A stretch of DNA of 64,000 nt, from assembly GCA_020721585.1 (NCBI GenBank), contig DYMK01000004.1, positions 32,686 to 96,685 of the forward strand, in the 5' to 3' direction. This DNA comes from Sulfuricurvum sp. (GTDB taxonomy: Bacteria; Campylobacterota; Campylobacteria; Campylobacterales; Sulfurimonadaceae). Both the position numbers and the translations under genes were made by a program. Positions 34,707 to 45,318 of this stretch are shown here, in pieces. Every line of letters begins with the position of its first letter. Position 1 is the first letter of the stretch. The notes beneath the pieces were generated by a model that worked only from the letters and a program-made list of their open reading frames with translations, made no database searches and was not told the origin of the DNA.

Positions 34707-36577
34707 TATCGCTTTTGCCCCATTTTGATGTAAATTTGCAAAATATCCAACGCAGCAGGGGTAATACCGCTGATTTGGGAAGCCGCTTGCAAGGTCGGAG
34801 GGTTAAATTTCGTCAACTTATCAACAATCTCATTGGAAAGACCCGAAACGCTTTTAAAATCAAAATCCGTTGGAATCGCGATATGCAACATTTTGGACAT
34901 TTTAGCAATGTCATCGCTTTGTTTTTCGACGTAACGGGCGTATTTGGCTTCGATGAGAATTTGCTCTTGGGTATAGAGGTCTAATTCTCCGAAATTTGGG
35001 ATTAAAAGAGCTAATTTGGGCAAATCAAAACTTTTGCGGGAGACCAGTTGCATTCCTGTGAGTTTATCGCTGATGCGCTCTTCGTCAATGGATTCCAAAA
35101 AGGCTAAAAACTCTTTGGTGGGGGTATAGATGGTCTCTTCGAGATGTTTTAACCCTTGGGCAATGTGGGTTCGTTTGGTCTCAATAGCCTCCATTTGCGC
35201 ATCGCTAATCAATCCAAGGGCATGACCGTATTTCCCTAAGCGGACATCGGCGGTCTCTTCCCGAAGCAACAACCGATATTCGGCGCGAGAGGTAAACATA
35301 CGGTAGGGTTCTTTGGTTCCTTTGGTCACCAAATCATCGATCAACACCCCAATATACGCCTCATCCCGACGTAAAATGAGCGGTTCTTTCCCCTGAAGAC
35401 TCAACGCCGCATTAATCCCAGCCATCATCCCCTGTGCAGCGGCCTCTTCGTATCCGGTGGTACCATTAAGTTGTCCTGCACAATAGAGATTTTTGACTTT
35501 TTTGGTTTCAAGGGTGTGTTTGAGTTCGGTAGGATCGACATAGTCGTACTCGATGGCATACCCATAACGGACGATTTTGGCGTTTTCCATTCCGATGACG
35601 GAGTGGATCATGGCGCGTTGCACGTCGGGGGGAAGTGACGTAGACATCCCATTGATATAACATTCGGTATTGTCGGCGGTTTGGGGTTCGATAAAGAGAT
35701 GATGTCGCTCTTTGTCCCGAAAACGGTTGATCTTATCCTCGATACTGGGGCAATAGCGAGGGCCTACCCCCTCAATTTGACCCGTAAACAACGGCGCGCG
35801 GTGAAAATTTCCCTCAATGAGACTATGGGTCTCTTCGTTGGTGTAGGCGATATAACAGGGCAGTTGCTGTTTGTCCCGTGCAAAGGCTTCACGGTCGGTA
35901 CGAAAACTAAACGGATTGGGAAGTTCATCCCCATCTTGGATTTCCATTACCGAAAAATCAATTGATGAACTGTCCACGCGGGGACACGTCCCTGTTTTGA
36001 GCCGTCCAATAGCAAGTCCCGCTTCCCGTAATGAATCCGTGAGTCCTTTGGCGGGAAATTCCCCAAAACGCCCCGCTTCTTGACGTATCTCACCGATATG
36101 GATCATCCCATTAAGAAACGTCCCTGTGGTCAGAATCACCCGTTTCGCACGGTACGCATTGAGTAAATGGGTATGTACCCCCACCACCGTCCCCTCTTGA
36201 AGGATCAAGGAGGTAACGGTCTCTTGCACCAACGAGAGATTGGGGGTGGTCAAGATCGTATTGCGGGCAATCATCCGATAACGATCCATATCGATTTGGG
36301 CGCGACTGCCCCGCACTGCAGGCCCTTTGGTGATGTTGAGGATACGAAATTGGATACCTGCTTCATCGGTTAGTACCCCCATCTCTCCCCCAAGGGCATC
36401 CAGTTCACGAACCAAATGCCCTTTGGCAAGTCCCCCCACCGCAGGGTTACAGCTGGTCGCCCCGACTTGTTCGGCTAACATCGATACCATGAGGGTGGTG
36501 TGTCCCATCCGTGCGCAGGCTAAGGCTGCTTCGATTCCGGCATGACCGCCACCCACTACGATTACGTCATAATTCAT
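34706..36577 (-). CDS. mnmG: MnmG (GidA), tRNA uridine-34 modification enzyme
   Basis: 623 residues, normal length. FAD-binding [17 protein letters not shown] at the N-terminus, [11 protein letters not shown] in the middle, and [17 protein letters not shown], the conserved FAD/tRNA segment. The C-terminal helical domain binds MnmE. It installs carboxymethylaminomethyl groups on wobble uridine with MnmE and folate. The reading frame is intact. Confidence 0.95.
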   Translation of the reverse strand: MNYDVIVVGGGHAGIEAALACARMGHTTLMVSMLAEQVGATSCNPAVGGLAKGHLVRELDALGGEMGVLTDEAGIQFRILNITKGPAVRGSRAQIDMDRYRMIARNTILTTPNLSLVQETVTSLILQEGTVVGVHTHLLNAYRAKRVILTTGTFLNGMIHIGEIRQEAGRFGEFPAKGLTDSLREAGLAIGRLKTGTCPRVDSSSIDFSVMEIQDGDELPNPFSFRTDREAFARDKQQLPCYIAYTNEETHSLIEGNFHRAPLFTGQIEGVGPRYCPSIEDKINRFRDKERHHLFIEPQTADNTECYINGMSTSLPPDVQRAMIHSVIGMENAKIVRYGYAIEYDYVDPTELKHTLETKKVKNLYCAGQLNGTTGYEEAAAQGMMAGINAALSLQGKEPLILRRDEAYIGVLIDDLVTKGTKEPYRMFTSRAEYRLLLREETADVRLGKYGHALGLISDAQMEAIETKRTHIAQGLKHLEETIYTPTKEFLAFLESIDEERISDKLTGMQLVSRKSFDLPKLALLIPNFGELDLYTQEQILIEAKYARYVEKQSDDIAKMSKMLHIAIPTDFDFKSVSGLSNEIVDKLTKFNPPTLQAASQISGITPAALDILQIYIKMGQKR

Positions 36578-36694
36578 GTGTCACTTCTTTTGCATAGAGT
36601 ATGGATGCAATTATAACGGGTCTAGTTGAAAGGACTAAAATACAACGCTAAAATGGTGTAGGTTTAAGGAATTTTTTTCTCTCGCTTACACAGC

Positions 36695-36726
36695 CCCTTA
36701 TTAGGGATCAATACGTATAATAAGGG
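36695..36726 (+). promoter_or_regulatory. Hairpin in the mqnA leader
   Basis: CCCTTATTA-N14-TAATAAGGG, a perfect 9-bp stem followed by TTATTTTT and then the mqnA ribosome-binding site. It could be an attenuator or an upstream terminator. Confidence 0.4.
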
Positions 36727-36748
36727 TTATTTTTGACGAGGAGATAGT

Positions 36749-37435
36749 GTGATTTTCGGAAAAATAGATTTTTTAAATCTCCTCCCTTTTCATGTCTTTA
36801 TCAAACGTTACGCCCGCACCACCCAATTTCAGCAAGCGCTTCATTATCACAAAGGGGTTCCCTCTGCCCTTAATCGTGAATTTGCGATGCGGCGCATTGA
36901 TGCGGCGTTTATTTCCAGCATCACCGCGCAACGTTGTCACCATTTTGGGGTAGGGATTGTAGCACAACGGGAAGTTTTGAGTGTACTCTCTCTCCCCAAT
37001 GCCCCCAAAAAAGATGCCGATTCAGCGACCTCCAATCTCCTTGCGCAATTACTGGATCTTCACGGAGAGGTATTGATTGGGGATAAAGCGTTGCGCTACT
37101 ATTATGGAGGGGGTGACCATCAGGATTTAGGGGCTATATGGTATGAACGAACCCATCTCCCTTTTGTTTTTGCCCTTCTTTGTACCCATCATCATACCAA
37201 GGGACTGCGCAAACTCTCGCGTGCTTTCGTGGCAAAAAAGGTCAAAATTCCTTATTATATCCTCCAAAAAGCCTCTCATGAAAGTGATCTAACCCCAGCA
37301 CAAATTCTCCATTATCTGACCTTCATCAGTTACACCATAGGGAAAAAAGAGCAACAAGGGTATAAAAAATTTGTACAAGAAGCAAAAAAGCGGGGATTGA
37401 ATCCCCCTTTAAACGTTATTCGATATCCAAGATAG
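36749..37435 (+). CDS. mqnA: MqnA-type chorismate dehydratase (futalosine menaquinone pathway)
   Basis: 228 residues from a GTG start after GAGGAG. MqnA makes 3-enolpyruvylbenzoate from chorismate, the first step of the futalosine pathway that Campylobacterota use for menaquinone. Family features are GKIDFLNLLPFHVF at the start, a GVPSALNREF loop and DAAFISSI for the periplasmic-binding-protein-like fold. The C-terminal end is His/Lys-rich. Convergent with ilvD. Confidence 0.82.
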   Translation: MIFGKIDFLNLLPFHVFIKRYARTTQFQQALHYHKGVPSALNREFAMRRIDAAFISSITAQRCHHFGVGIVAQREVLSVLSLPNAPKKDADSATSNLLAQLLDLHGEVLIGDKALRYYYGGGDHQDLGAIWYERTHLPFVFALLCTHHHTKGLRKLSRAFVAKKVKIPYYILQKASHESDLTPAQILHYLTFISYTIGKKEQQGYKKFVQEAKKRGLNPPLNVIRYPR

Positions 37436-37472
37436 TGGATGGTGAGTAACCCTTTTTAGGGGAAAAAACTCG

Positions 37473-39161
37473 CTAAAGTTCAGTTTTAAGCGCAGCTCCG
37501 TTAGACGCATTGGAGACCAAAAGGCTGTAGCGTTTGAGCCATCTGGAGTGAATCTCTTTTTTAATCGGCTTCCAGTGGAGTCGGCGTTGTTCAAGGATCT
37601 CATCATCCACGTTAAGTTGAAGAAGATGGCTATCAACATCCAACTCAATCTCATCCCCATCTTCGATAAGGGCGATAAGCCCCCCCTCAGCAGCTTCTGG
37701 ACTGACATGACCAATCGAAGCCCCTCGTGTTGCACCGCTAAAGCGTCCATCGGTGATGAGGGCTACACTTTCTCCTAATCCCATTCCCATGATCAGTGCG
37801 GTAGGGGCGAGCATCTCTTGCATCCCTGGCCCCCCTTTGGGTCCCTCGTAGCGGATGATGACCACATCGCCTGCTTTGACTTTGTGGCTCATGATCCCTG
37901 CAATTGCTTCATTTTGGGAATTAAAACAGACCGCCGACCCTTTAAATTGACGCATATTGGGGGTGATTCCTGCGGTTTTAACTACCGCACCCTCTTGGGC
38001 AAGGTTACCGAAAAGAATTGACAATCCCCCCACAGGAGAGAAAGCGTTTTCATTCGTGTGAATAATGTTGGTATCTTTAATCACTGCATTTTTGATCCGT
38101 TCACCCAAGGTTTCTCCGGTGATGGTCATCGCATCCAATTCCAATACGCCCCCCCGACGGCTCACTTCTTTCATGACCGCATTGACCCCTCCTGCACGGT
38201 TAATGTCATCCATATGCACAGTGGAGAGAGAGGGGGAAATTTTGGCAATGTGCGCCACTTTTTCAGAGATTTCGTTGATCTTGGTAATATCAAATTCAAC
38301 CCCTGCTTCCTTGGCGATACTGAGCATATGCAATACGGTATTGGAGCTTCCCCCCATTGCCATATCGACCACAAACGCATTGTGGATGGCTTTGTCGTTC
38401 AAAATATTTTGCATATTCCATTGACTGGAGTTTTCATCCATGACCATCTCCACAATACGACGTGCAGCGGTTTTGACCATCTCGATACGTTCAGGGGTCA
38501 TGGCTAAAACGGTCCCATTTCCCGGTAACGCCACCCCCATCGCTTCACAGAGGGTATTCATCGAGTTTGCCGTAAACATCCCTGAACATGATCCACCAGA
38601 AGGACACGCTTCGCATTCAATCTCATACAGCTCTTCATCACTCATCTTGCCATCGGCGTGTTTGCCGACCGCTTCAAACGCCGTTGCTAAATCGATCGGA
38701 GTACCATCTTTTTTATGCCCTGCTTTCATCGGACCACCCGAAACAAAAATCGTCGGGACATTGACACGAAGCGCACCCATGAGCATCCCCGGAACGATCT
38801 TGTCACAGTTGGGGATACAGATAAGCCCATCAAGCTTATGGGCATTCATCACCGTCTCAATACTATCGGCAATCAACTCACGGCTAGGGAGTGAGTACAA
38901 CATCCCATCATGCCCCATCGCGATACCATCATCCACCCCGATGGTGTTAAACTCAAACGGAACGCCACCCGCTTCACGAATCGCCTCTTTGACAATACGA
39001 CCGTACTCTTGGAGAAAAAAGTGTCCTGGAATGATGTCAATGTGGGAGTTTGCTACCCCAATAAAGGGTTTATTAAAATCGTCGTCTTTAAGACCCGTTG
39101 CTCGAAGCAAACTACGGTGAGGGGTTTTGTCAAAACCCCGTTTAATGGTATCACTGCGCAT
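37473..39161 (-). CDS. ilvD: Dihydroxy-acid dehydratase
   Basis: 562 residues from the ATG at 39159-39161 with AAAGGA upstream; an ATG eight codons earlier lacks a site. It dehydrates dihydroxy acids in valine, leucine and isoleucine synthesis. Fe-S cluster cysteines are in CIPNCDKI and [37 protein letters not shown] is the conserved C-terminal motif. The enzyme is oxygen-sensitive in many bacteria. Confidence 0.95.
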   Translation of the reverse strand: MRSDTIKRGFDKTPHRSLLRATGLKDDDFNKPFIGVANSHIDIIPGHFFLQEYGRIVKEAIREAGGVPFEFNTIGVDDGIAMGHDGMLYSLPSRELIADSIETVMNAHKLDGLICIPNCDKIVPGMLMGALRVNVPTIFVSGGPMKAGHKKDGTPIDLATAFEAVGKHADGKMSDEELYEIECEACPSGGSCSGMFTANSMNTLCEAMGVALPGNGTVLAMTPERIEMVKTAARRIVEMVMDENSSQWNMQNILNDKAIHNAFVVDMAMGGSSNTVLHMLSIAKEAGVEFDITKINEISEKVAHIAKISPSLSTVHMDDINRAGGVNAVMKEVSRRGGVLELDAMTITGETLGERIKNAVIKDTNIIHTNENAFSPVGGLSILFGNLAQEGAVVKTAGITPNMRQFKGSAVCFNSQNEAIAGIMSHKVKAGDVVIIRYEGPKGGPGMQEMLAPTALIMGMGLGESVALITDGRFSGATRGASIGHVSPEAAEGGLIALIEDGDEIELDVDSHLLQLNVDDEILEQRRLHWKPIKKEIHSRWLKRYSLLVSNASNGAALKTEL

Positions 39162-39180
39162 TTTCTGTCCTTTACGCCTC

Positions 39181-39210
39181 GTCATTCCCGTGTAAGCGGG
39201 AATCTGGCTC
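39181..39210. repeat. Dispersed palindromic repeat, copy 3 (diverged)
   Basis: GTCATTCCCGTGTAAGCGGGAATCTGGC. The loop differs from the other copies. Confidence 0.75.
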
Positions 39211-39305
39211 GTATTGTTATGTTGCCGTGATTATACGGAAAAAATCTCTAAAAGCTCTTTACACGGTCTATTTTTTTTGCTATACTTTCGCTCCACAAAG
39301 ACAAT

Positions 39306-39380
<75 letters not shown>

Positions 39381-39447
39381 GATAATCCCAGTTGAAACAT
39401 TTAAGGTCATTTGATGTTTGATCTGGGATATTGTTTTTTCTACAGAT

Positions 39448-39534
39448 GCCCGGATGGCGAAATCGGTAGACGCAAGGGACTTAAAATCCCTCGGTGGTAA
39501 CACTGTGCCGGTTCAAGTCCGGCTCCGGGCACCA
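39448..39534 (+). tRNA. tRNA-Leu (TAA anticodon)
   Basis: 87 bases with a long variable arm and encoded CCA. Acceptor GCCCGGA/TCCGGGC; anticodon arm GGGACTTAAAATCCC gives anticodon TAA. Confidence 0.95.
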
Positions 39535-39541
39535 TTATGGT

Positions 39542-39615
39542 GGCGGCATAGCCAAGCGGTAAGGCATGAGCCTGCAAAGCTCTGATCCCCGGTTCGAATC
39601 CGGGTGCCGCCTCCA
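39542..39615 (+). tRNA. tRNA-Cys (GCA anticodon)
   Basis: 74 bases. Acceptor GGCGGCA/TGCCGCC; anticodon loop in GAGCCTGCAAAGCTC gives GCA; T arm GGTTCGAATCC; encoded CCA. Confidence 0.95.
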
Positions 39616-39647
39616 GCTAGAAAAAAAGATACTTTCACTTCAACACG

Positions 39648-39734
39648 GGTCACTGGCAGAGTGGTCGATTGCACCGGTCTTGAAAACCGGCGAGGGTTAT
39701 ACCTCCTAAGGTTCAAATCCTTAGTGGCCCGCCA
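39648..39734 (+). tRNA. tRNA-Ser (TGA anticodon)
   Basis: 87 bases with a long variable arm. Acceptor GGTCACT/AGTGGCC with one T-G pair; anticodon arm CCGGTCTTGAAAACCGG gives TGA; encoded CCA. Confidence 0.93.
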
Positions 39735-40135
39735 TCACTATTATTTCTTCCCTTTTTAAACAAAAATTTCATTTTGCTATTTGACAGCCTTTATTGCTAG
39801 ATTTTTGGGGTTTTTTACACCAACTTTACTATAAATGTTACAAAATGAAACCTATTTAGCATCTTCCTAAAAAATACTCACTTTCACTAAGATAGAGTCC
39901 ATTATAGAAAAAAAGGGTATTTTTTCTTTTTAGTGCCTATTAGCTAGTTTTTTGACGTTTATATAAGATAATAATCTTTAATAACATCGTCGTATTTTAT
40001 TTATGATATTTACTATTTGAAATACTTATTTTGTGATAAAATCGTGTTAAGTTTATATTTATTTGAGCCCCCCTATAATGACGTTGCTAGTGAATCGTTT
40101 ATCGATTTGAAATAATTATAATTTAGGAGAATTCA
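39735..40135. promoter_or_regulatory. Long AT-rich leader of the FadL-like gene with promoter
   Basis: No gene is supported in these 401 bases. A clear TATAAT -10 is at 40074-40079, followed by a 56-base untranslated leader and an AGGAG site before the ATG. The upstream 300 bases are AT-rich without an obvious hairpin; one AGTGCCTA octamer is at about 39938. Confidence 0.6.
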
Positions 40136-41323
40136 ATGAAATACACAGTTAAATTGGCAGTTGCAGCAGCAATCGCTCTTAGCTCGACCGCGGCGTTTGC
40201 AACAAATGGAGATACGATGATTGGTGTTGGTGCCAAAGCTATCGGTATGGGTGGTGTTGGTATTGGGCTGTCCCATGGGGCGGAATCAGCATTATTAAAT
40301 CCTGCAATGATTACCGGTGTCGAAGGGACAGAGATCTCTTTTGGTGGTACTTTATTTATGCCAAATGTTAAATCAAATGCATTCGGTGCAGCTGAATCAA
40401 CTAGTGATGCAAAGATGTCTATGGTTCCAACTCTTGCTATTGCGCAAAAGGCTTCTGATAACTTCTATTGGGGTATTGGAATGTACGGTGTAGCTGGTAT
40501 GGGTACAGATTATCGTAATGCTGCAGGCGGAAATAATGCAAGCATGGTAACAAATTTGCAATTAATGCAGTTTGTTGTCCCTTTGGCGTATAAAACCAAT
40601 GGTTTTAGTATGGGTATTGCCCCAATTATTCAGTACGGTTCATTAGATATTAATTATGATACCACTGGCATGCCGGGTGGTGGAGCGAGTGCAACTAAAG
40701 GCGTGGCTCAAGATTTTGGTGTTGGGTATAATTTAGGTGTTGCGTATGAAGTATCCAATGTTACATTAGGAGCTTCCTATAAGTCAGCAATTGATATGAA
40801 ATACAATGGGCAAATATCAGTCGCTGCTTCTCAATTTTCAGGGGGAGCTTTAGTTCTCTCCGATAATCTTGAACAACCTGCTGAGATGGGATTAGGTGTG
40901 TCGTATAAAATGGGGCAACACACTATTGCCGCAGATTATAAACAGATTAAATGGTCTTCCGCAAAAGGGTATCAAGATTTTAAATGGTCTGATCAAAATG
41001 TTTACATGATCGGTTATCAATTTATGCAAGATAATTGGGCATTACGCGCAGGTTATAATTACGCAAAGAGTCCTATTAAAGATCAAGGAACAGCTGGTTT
41101 TGGTGGTTTAATTAATACATTCAATCTTCTTGGTTTTCCTGCAATCATTGAAAGTCACTATACAATTGGTGGAAGTTACGCTTTTACAAAGCAAACCTCT
41201 CTTGATTTAGCTTATGTCTATTCTCCTGAAAAAACAGAAGCTTTTGGTAATATGATGGGTGGTACCATTACAACTAAACATAGTCAAAACGCAGCAACTG
41301 CCCAACTTAACTTCAAATTCTAA
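40136..41323 (+). CDS. FadL/OmpP1/TodX-family outer-membrane transporter
   Basis: 395 residues. A signal peptide ends at AFA (residue 22), giving a mature N-terminus TNGDTMIGVGAKAIGMGG, the plug-type segment typical of FadL proteins. The remainder alternates polar and hydrophobic residues as in a beta-barrel and ends in phenylalanine (NFKF). These channels take up hydrophobic compounds such as fatty acids or aromatics. The strong TATAAT promoter suggests high expression. It is followed by two DUF302-like exported proteins, which may act with it. Confidence 0.9.
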   Translation: MKYTVKLAVAAAIALSSTAAFATNGDTMIGVGAKAIGMGGVGIGLSHGAESALLNPAMITGVEGTEISFGGTLFMPNVKSNAFGAAESTSDAKMSMVPTLAIAQKASDNFYWGIGMYGVAGMGTDYRNAAGGNNASMVTNLQLMQFVVPLAYKTNGFSMGIAPIIQYGSLDINYDTTGMPGGGASATKGVAQDFGVGYNLGVAYEVSNVTLGASYKSAIDMKYNGQISVAASQFSGGALVLSDNLEQPAEMGLGVSYKMGQHTIAADYKQIKWSSAKGYQDFKWSDQNVYMIGYQFMQDNWALRAGYNYAKSPIKDQGTAGFGGLINTFNLLGFPAIIESHYTIGGSYAFTKQTSLDLAYVYSPEKTEAFGNMMGGTITTKHSQNAATAQLNFKF

Positions 41324-41345
41324 TCACCCTTTCCCCTCACCTTGG

Positions 41346-41364
41346 AGGGGAACTCCCCTTTTTC
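41346..41364 (+). terminator. Terminator after the FadL-like gene
   Basis: AGGGG-AACT-CCCCT stem (with one extra A-T possible) followed by five T. Confidence 0.6.
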
Positions 41365-41468
41365 CCATTCATGTACTAAAAAGGTGAATTTTTAAAGGGG
41401 TCATTATGGTTTTTTGATGGCTTTGTGATACAATAATCGGGTTAAACTCATGCAAAATAGGAGATGAA

Positions 41469-42482
41469 ATGGTAAAAAAACTGTTGATCGGCGCGTGTGC
41501 GCTATCGCTTGCGGCCAGTGTCGCTTTTGGTGCCCAAGGGGCTAAGTTTTACGTGAGTGAAGGGGAAAAAGAGAAACCTTTTATGAGCTTGGTCAATGAG
41601 AAGATCAGTACCATTGGGTTTGTCCTCTCAGATCCGCATGAGCGTATTAATGATGCGTATAAAACCAAATGGGGTACAGAGTTCCAAACCGTTAAAGGGG
41701 TGACGAGTAAACATCCTGATTTTGATCCAACGTTTAAACCCACTTTGGACAACCTTGGATTTTTCTCTATCACCAATGATGCGGTTGTTGGGCCTTTGTT
41801 GGTTAAAGAGCCTTCGTTAGGGGGATTTTCACCGTTTAATTTGGGTATTTACAAAAAAATGGGAGAAGACAAAACCTACGTGGGTCATGTTATGCCTAAA
41901 ACCATGTTAGACATTGTTGGGGTAAAAGATAAAGCGGTTCGTAAAACATTTATCGCTTCGTTCGAGCCATTGGACAAGATGACGGAAGCGACGATGGGGA
42001 AAAAAGTTCAGTATGTGGATTATAAATCCCTCCCTAAAAAACCAATGATGACTTTTGAAGTTCCCTTTGATCGTAGTGTTGGGGTAGATAAGTTCAAAAG
42101 TGACTTCCAAAGTAAATTTGAAGAGGCATTTGAGGCGCATAAATACATCATTGCGGGTTACAAAGACATGAAAGGGTCAATGACGGATCTTAATGTGACC
42201 TCTTTTAACCGTTTTGATGCGTATTGGGTCTATTCCTTGTGTCATTTCCGCTTTTCTGAGGGAATTTTCAACCAAGGTCGCGCAGATGCTAACGTCTTCG
42301 CACCCTGTTCAATGTATATGTATGTGGACAAAGGGTCTAATAAGCTAATGGTCGGAATGCCTCGTTTGGCGACATGGCAAGCAGTTATGGGGATCAAAGA
42401 CAAAAAAATGGTCGATTCGATTACCGCTTTGGATAAAGAGATCACACAAATCATGAAAGAGCTAGGAGCAAAAGAGCTATGA
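41469..42482 (+). CDS. Exported DUF302-like protein A
   Basis: 337 residues with a signal peptide (LLIGACALSLAASVAFG). The C-terminal half resembles the DUF302 fold: YSLCHFRFSEG, then FAPCSMYMYVDKGSNKLMVG and a following MPRLATWQAVMG helix. The N-terminal half may be a second diverged copy. DUF302 proteins occur with sulfur-metabolism and metal genes; biochemistry is unclear. Two cysteines in the DUF302 part are positioned like a disulfide or metal pair. It overlaps the next gene by 4 bases (ATGA). Confidence 0.7.
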   Translation: MVKKLLIGACALSLAASVAFGAQGAKFYVSEGEKEKPFMSLVNEKISTIGFVLSDPHERINDAYKTKWGTEFQTVKGVTSKHPDFDPTFKPTLDNLGFFSITNDAVVGPLLVKEPSLGGFSPFNLGIYKKMGEDKTYVGHVMPKTMLDIVGVKDKAVRKTFIASFEPLDKMTEATMGKKVQYVDYKSLPKKPMMTFEVPFDRSVGVDKFKSDFQSKFEEAFEAHKYIIAGYKDMKGSMTDLNVTSFNRFDAYWVYSLCHFRFSEGIFNQGRADANVFAPCSMYMYVDKGSNKLMVGMPRLATWQAVMGIKDKKMVDSITALDKEITQIMKELGAKEL

Positions 42483-43273
42483 AAAAAATTCTAACGTTAT
42501 TGGCCATAACATGGGCATTTGCCATGAGCGGTTTTAGTGCAGAGATGGTTGCTACGTATAAACTTGCGGGCTATGTGGATGTCGAAACCGCTAAAGCGAA
42601 ACTCTCTGCTGAGGGTTTTGATGTTGTTGGTGCAATCAAAGCCACCGATGCAGGGACAACAATTTTGTATACCAATGCAGCAATGAAAGCGGAAGCGGCT
42701 AAGTCACTTCGTGGATTTAATGCTGTTGGACGTATTTTGATCGATGATGCGCGTAAACAAGTCTCTATTGCCAACCCTGTCTATTTTGGGGCAGCATTTA
42801 TGCAAAAAGAGTTTAACAAATCCGCGAGTGTCACGGTATTAAATTCCCTTAAAAAAGCGTTTGGTCCTTTGAAGGATTCTGAGGATGCGTGGGAAGCTAA
42901 AGGTCTTTCTGGGTACCACTTTATGATGGGTATGCCCTATTATGAGGATATGGATACGGTTGGCTCTGGATCAACAGCCGATTTGGTTGCAAAAGCCAAA
43001 GCCGCTAAAGGAACCGTTGTGCACGTTGGGGGCGATCGTTATGTTGCGTTTGTCGAATTGGATAAACGTACAAGTGGATTTGTCAAAAAAATCGGTACCC
43101 AAAACGGTGAAATTTTACCGTATGCGGTGTTGATTGAAGGGGGACAAGCTAAAGCATTGAATGCAAAATATTATATTGCGATTAGTTACCCACTTTTGAC
43201 CATGACTGAATTTATGGGGATTGCAACAGTACCCGATGCAGTGACCAAAGGTCTTCAAAAAATCTTCAAATAA
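42479..43273 (+). CDS. Exported DUF302-like protein B
   Basis: 264 residues with a signal peptide (ILTLLAITWAFAMSGFSA). It shows an internal VDVETAKAKLSAEGFDVVG segment, an N-terminal unit like many DUF302-type proteins, and a C-terminal YYIAISYPLLTMTEFMG. It lacks cysteines. Translationally coupled to protein A, so the two probably form one periplasmic complex or pathway with the upstream FadL-like porin. Function unknown. Confidence 0.65.
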   Translation: MKKILTLLAITWAFAMSGFSAEMVATYKLAGYVDVETAKAKLSAEGFDVVGAIKATDAGTTILYTNAAMKAEAAKSLRGFNAVGRILIDDARKQVSIANPVYFGAAFMQKEFNKSASVTVLNSLKKAFGPLKDSEDAWEAKGLSGYHFMMGMPYYEDMDTVGSGSTADLVAKAKAAKGTVVHVGGDRYVAFVELDKRTSGFVKKIGTQNGEILPYAVLIEGGQAKALNAKYYIAISYPLLTMTEFMGIATVPDAVTKGLQKIFK

Positions 43274-43283
43274 CGGTTTTTCT

Positions 43284-43310
43284 GTCATTCCCGCGAAGGC
43301 GGGAATCCAG
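43284..43310. repeat. Dispersed palindromic repeat, copy 4
   Basis: GTCATTCCCGCGAAGGCGGG followed by AATCCAG, a full typical unit just after the DUF302-like gene. Confidence 0.88.
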
Positions 43311-43400
43311 TGTCGCTGTTAAACGTTAAATTCACCCTCTTTTAAGATCTTTTTAACGTCAAAAACAAAAAAGTTTTCTGATACAAAAGAGACAAAAAAA

Positions 43401-44981
43401 TTACATCCGATCTTTTGCGTCAATCCCCATAAGAGAGAGGCCTGTTTTAATCGAGAGAGCAACAACAAGGAGCAATTTAAGCAATTTAGCTTCATCCTCT
43501 GTCCCGATAATACGGGTGTCGTAGTAAAATTTATGCAATCGAGCGGAAAGTGCTTTGAGATAATCGGGTACTTTTTGTACTTGACGCGATTCGTATGCGT
43601 CCTCAATCACTTCAGGCAACAGCAACGCCTCAAAGAGCAATCCATCCGCATCAGCACTTAAATCATACAATTGTGTCGCCATAATCTGTTCATGCGTTAA
43701 TTCACTCTTGGCAAGCAAGGTTTGAATCCGTGCATGGGCATATTGGACGTAATAGATCGGATTGGAGCTGTCTTGTTTTTTGAGTTCTTCGATGTCGAAC
43801 TCCAAGGCGGTGTCACATTTTTTGGAAGCAAACATAAACCGCAACGCATCGGAGCCAATCTCTTCGACCACGTCACCCATTTGGATCACGGTGCCTGAGC
43901 GTTTGGACATTTTAAAGGGTTCCCCATCTTTGAGTAAAGAAACCATTTGTGAAAGTTGTACTTCGAGCTTTTTAGGATCGTACCCCAAGAAGCTCACAGC
44001 AGCCTTGACCCGTGCAATATAGCCATGGTGATCAGCACCCCAAATATTGATGTAGTGATCATAATCACGCTCAAATTTTTGGTTATGGTAGATAATATCC
44101 CCTGCCAAATAGGTGGGACGACCATCATCCCGCACCACAACACGGTCATGGTCATCGCCATGGTCGGATGAGCGGATAAAGGTTTTTGCCTCATTGAGGT
44201 AAACCCCCTCCCCCATTTTTGCCATCACACGATCCCATTGCTCATACAACGACGCTTCCCCTACGAAGGTATTAAAGTGGACATTAATCCCCTTGAGATC
44301 CTCGACGATAAGGGCCAAAATTTTATCTTTTGCCCAGAGTGCCAGCTCTTTTTGACGAGACTCATCACGCAATGCTTCTGCGCCAAACTGTTCTACTACG
44401 TCTCGCGCAAGATCACTAAGATACTCACCCCGATAATATTTTTCGGGCCATTCTACGCTTTCACCCAACAAGGTACTGCGCCCTTCTAATTGAAGAGAGA
44501 CACCCAAAAGATCAATTTGATTGCCCGCATCATTGACATAATACTCAGCGGTAATGTCATACCCTAAGTGGCGACCCAAACGCAAAAGGGTATCCCCATA
44601 CACCGCACCCCGCGCATGACCGATATGTAAAGGCCCAGTGGGGTTGGCACTCACAAACTCCAGTAGTACTCTCCCTTGCTTGGTGTTTTGACCAAACTGT
44701 AGGGGATGATCCAATGCCCACGAAGCATACTCATCCAAAAAATGTTCCGATAAACGAAAATTGATATAACCTCCCACCGATTCGACGGCACTAAAGGTTG
44801 ACTCTTCCCCAAAAGAAGTGGCAATCTCTTGTGCAATAATCATGGGGGATTTACGTAACTCTTTGGCTAAAGAAAAAGCAATTGGGGTAGCGAAATGACC
44901 AAAAGAGCGATCTTTTGGTTTTTCTAAAGCAACATCGTAATTGAATTTATCGCGCAACAGCGCACTGACCCGCTGTTTCAA
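43401..44981 (-). CDS. argS: Arginyl-tRNA synthetase
   Basis: 526 residues if started at the TTG at 44979-44981, five bases after the tatA stop; longer versions overlap tatA and look unlike ArgS. HIGH motif in NPTGPLHIGHARGAV, KMSKRSG further on, and a C-terminal DALR-type anticodon domain (YVQYAHARIQTL). There is no clear ribosome-binding site, so coupling to tatA is likely. The start is the uncertain part; the identity is secure. Confidence 0.9.
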   Translation of the reverse strand: MKQRVSALLRDKFNYDVALEKPKDRSFGHFATPIAFSLAKELRKSPMIIAQEIATSFGEESTFSAVESVGGYINFRLSEHFLDEYASWALDHPLQFGQNTKQGRVLLEFVSANPTGPLHIGHARGAVYGDTLLRLGRHLGYDITAEYYVNDAGNQIDLLGVSLQLEGRSTLLGESVEWPEKYYRGEYLSDLARDVVEQFGAEALRDESRQKELALWAKDKILALIVEDLKGINVHFNTFVGEASLYEQWDRVMAKMGEGVYLNEAKTFIRSSDHGDDHDRVVVRDDGRPTYLAGDIIYHNQKFERDYDHYINIWGADHHGYIARVKAAVSFLGYDPKKLEVQLSQMVSLLKDGEPFKMSKRSGTVIQMGDVVEEIGSDALRFMFASKKCDTALEFDIEELKKQDSSNPIYYVQYAHARIQTLLAKSELTHEQIMATQLYDLSADADGLLFEALLLPEVIEDAYESRQVQKVPDYLKALSARLHKFYYDTRIIGTEDEAKLLKLLLVVALSIKTGLSLMGIDAKDRM

Positions 44982-44985
44982 GAGG

Positions 44986-45237
44986 TTACACTTGTTTTGT
45001 GGGATTGTGAGGAGTTGGTTCTGCTTTGACCGTTGTGACCGTTGGTTCAACTTGTTTGGGTGTTTCAGCAGGGGTTGTGGTGGTTGCTACAGGCTCATCA
45101 TCCTCTTTCATCTCTTTTTTGAAATTGCGGATCCCCTGACCCAACCCTTTTGCTAATTCTGGGATTTTCTTTGCCCCAAATAAGATCACAACAATTGCAA
45201 GAACGATTAACCAATGGCTGATACTAGTACTTCCCAT
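44986..45237 (-). CDS. tatA: Twin-arginine translocase TatA/E subunit
   Basis: 83 residues. One N-terminal membrane helix ([21 protein letters not shown]), an amphipathic helix with [13 protein letters not shown], then a Pro/Thr/Glu-rich tail. TatA forms the pore for folded exported proteins, such as hydrogenases and molybdoenzymes. Lies between gmk and argS on the same strand. Confidence 0.92.
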   Translation of the reverse strand: MGSTSISHWLIVLAIVVILFGAKKIPELAKGLGQGIRNFKKEMKEDDEPVATTTTPAETPKQVEPTVTTVKAEPTPHNPTKQV

Positions 45238-45318
45238 GGATTCATTTCCTTTTTAGAAAAAATTTAAAATAAACTAAAGCAGTATAACGGCTCATCGCTG
45301 TAAAGGTGCTTAGTACTT

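Noticed and set aside
38440..39120. 226-codon frame on the plus strand
   Set aside because: Antisense to ilvD, Ser/Pro-rich shadow of the real gene.
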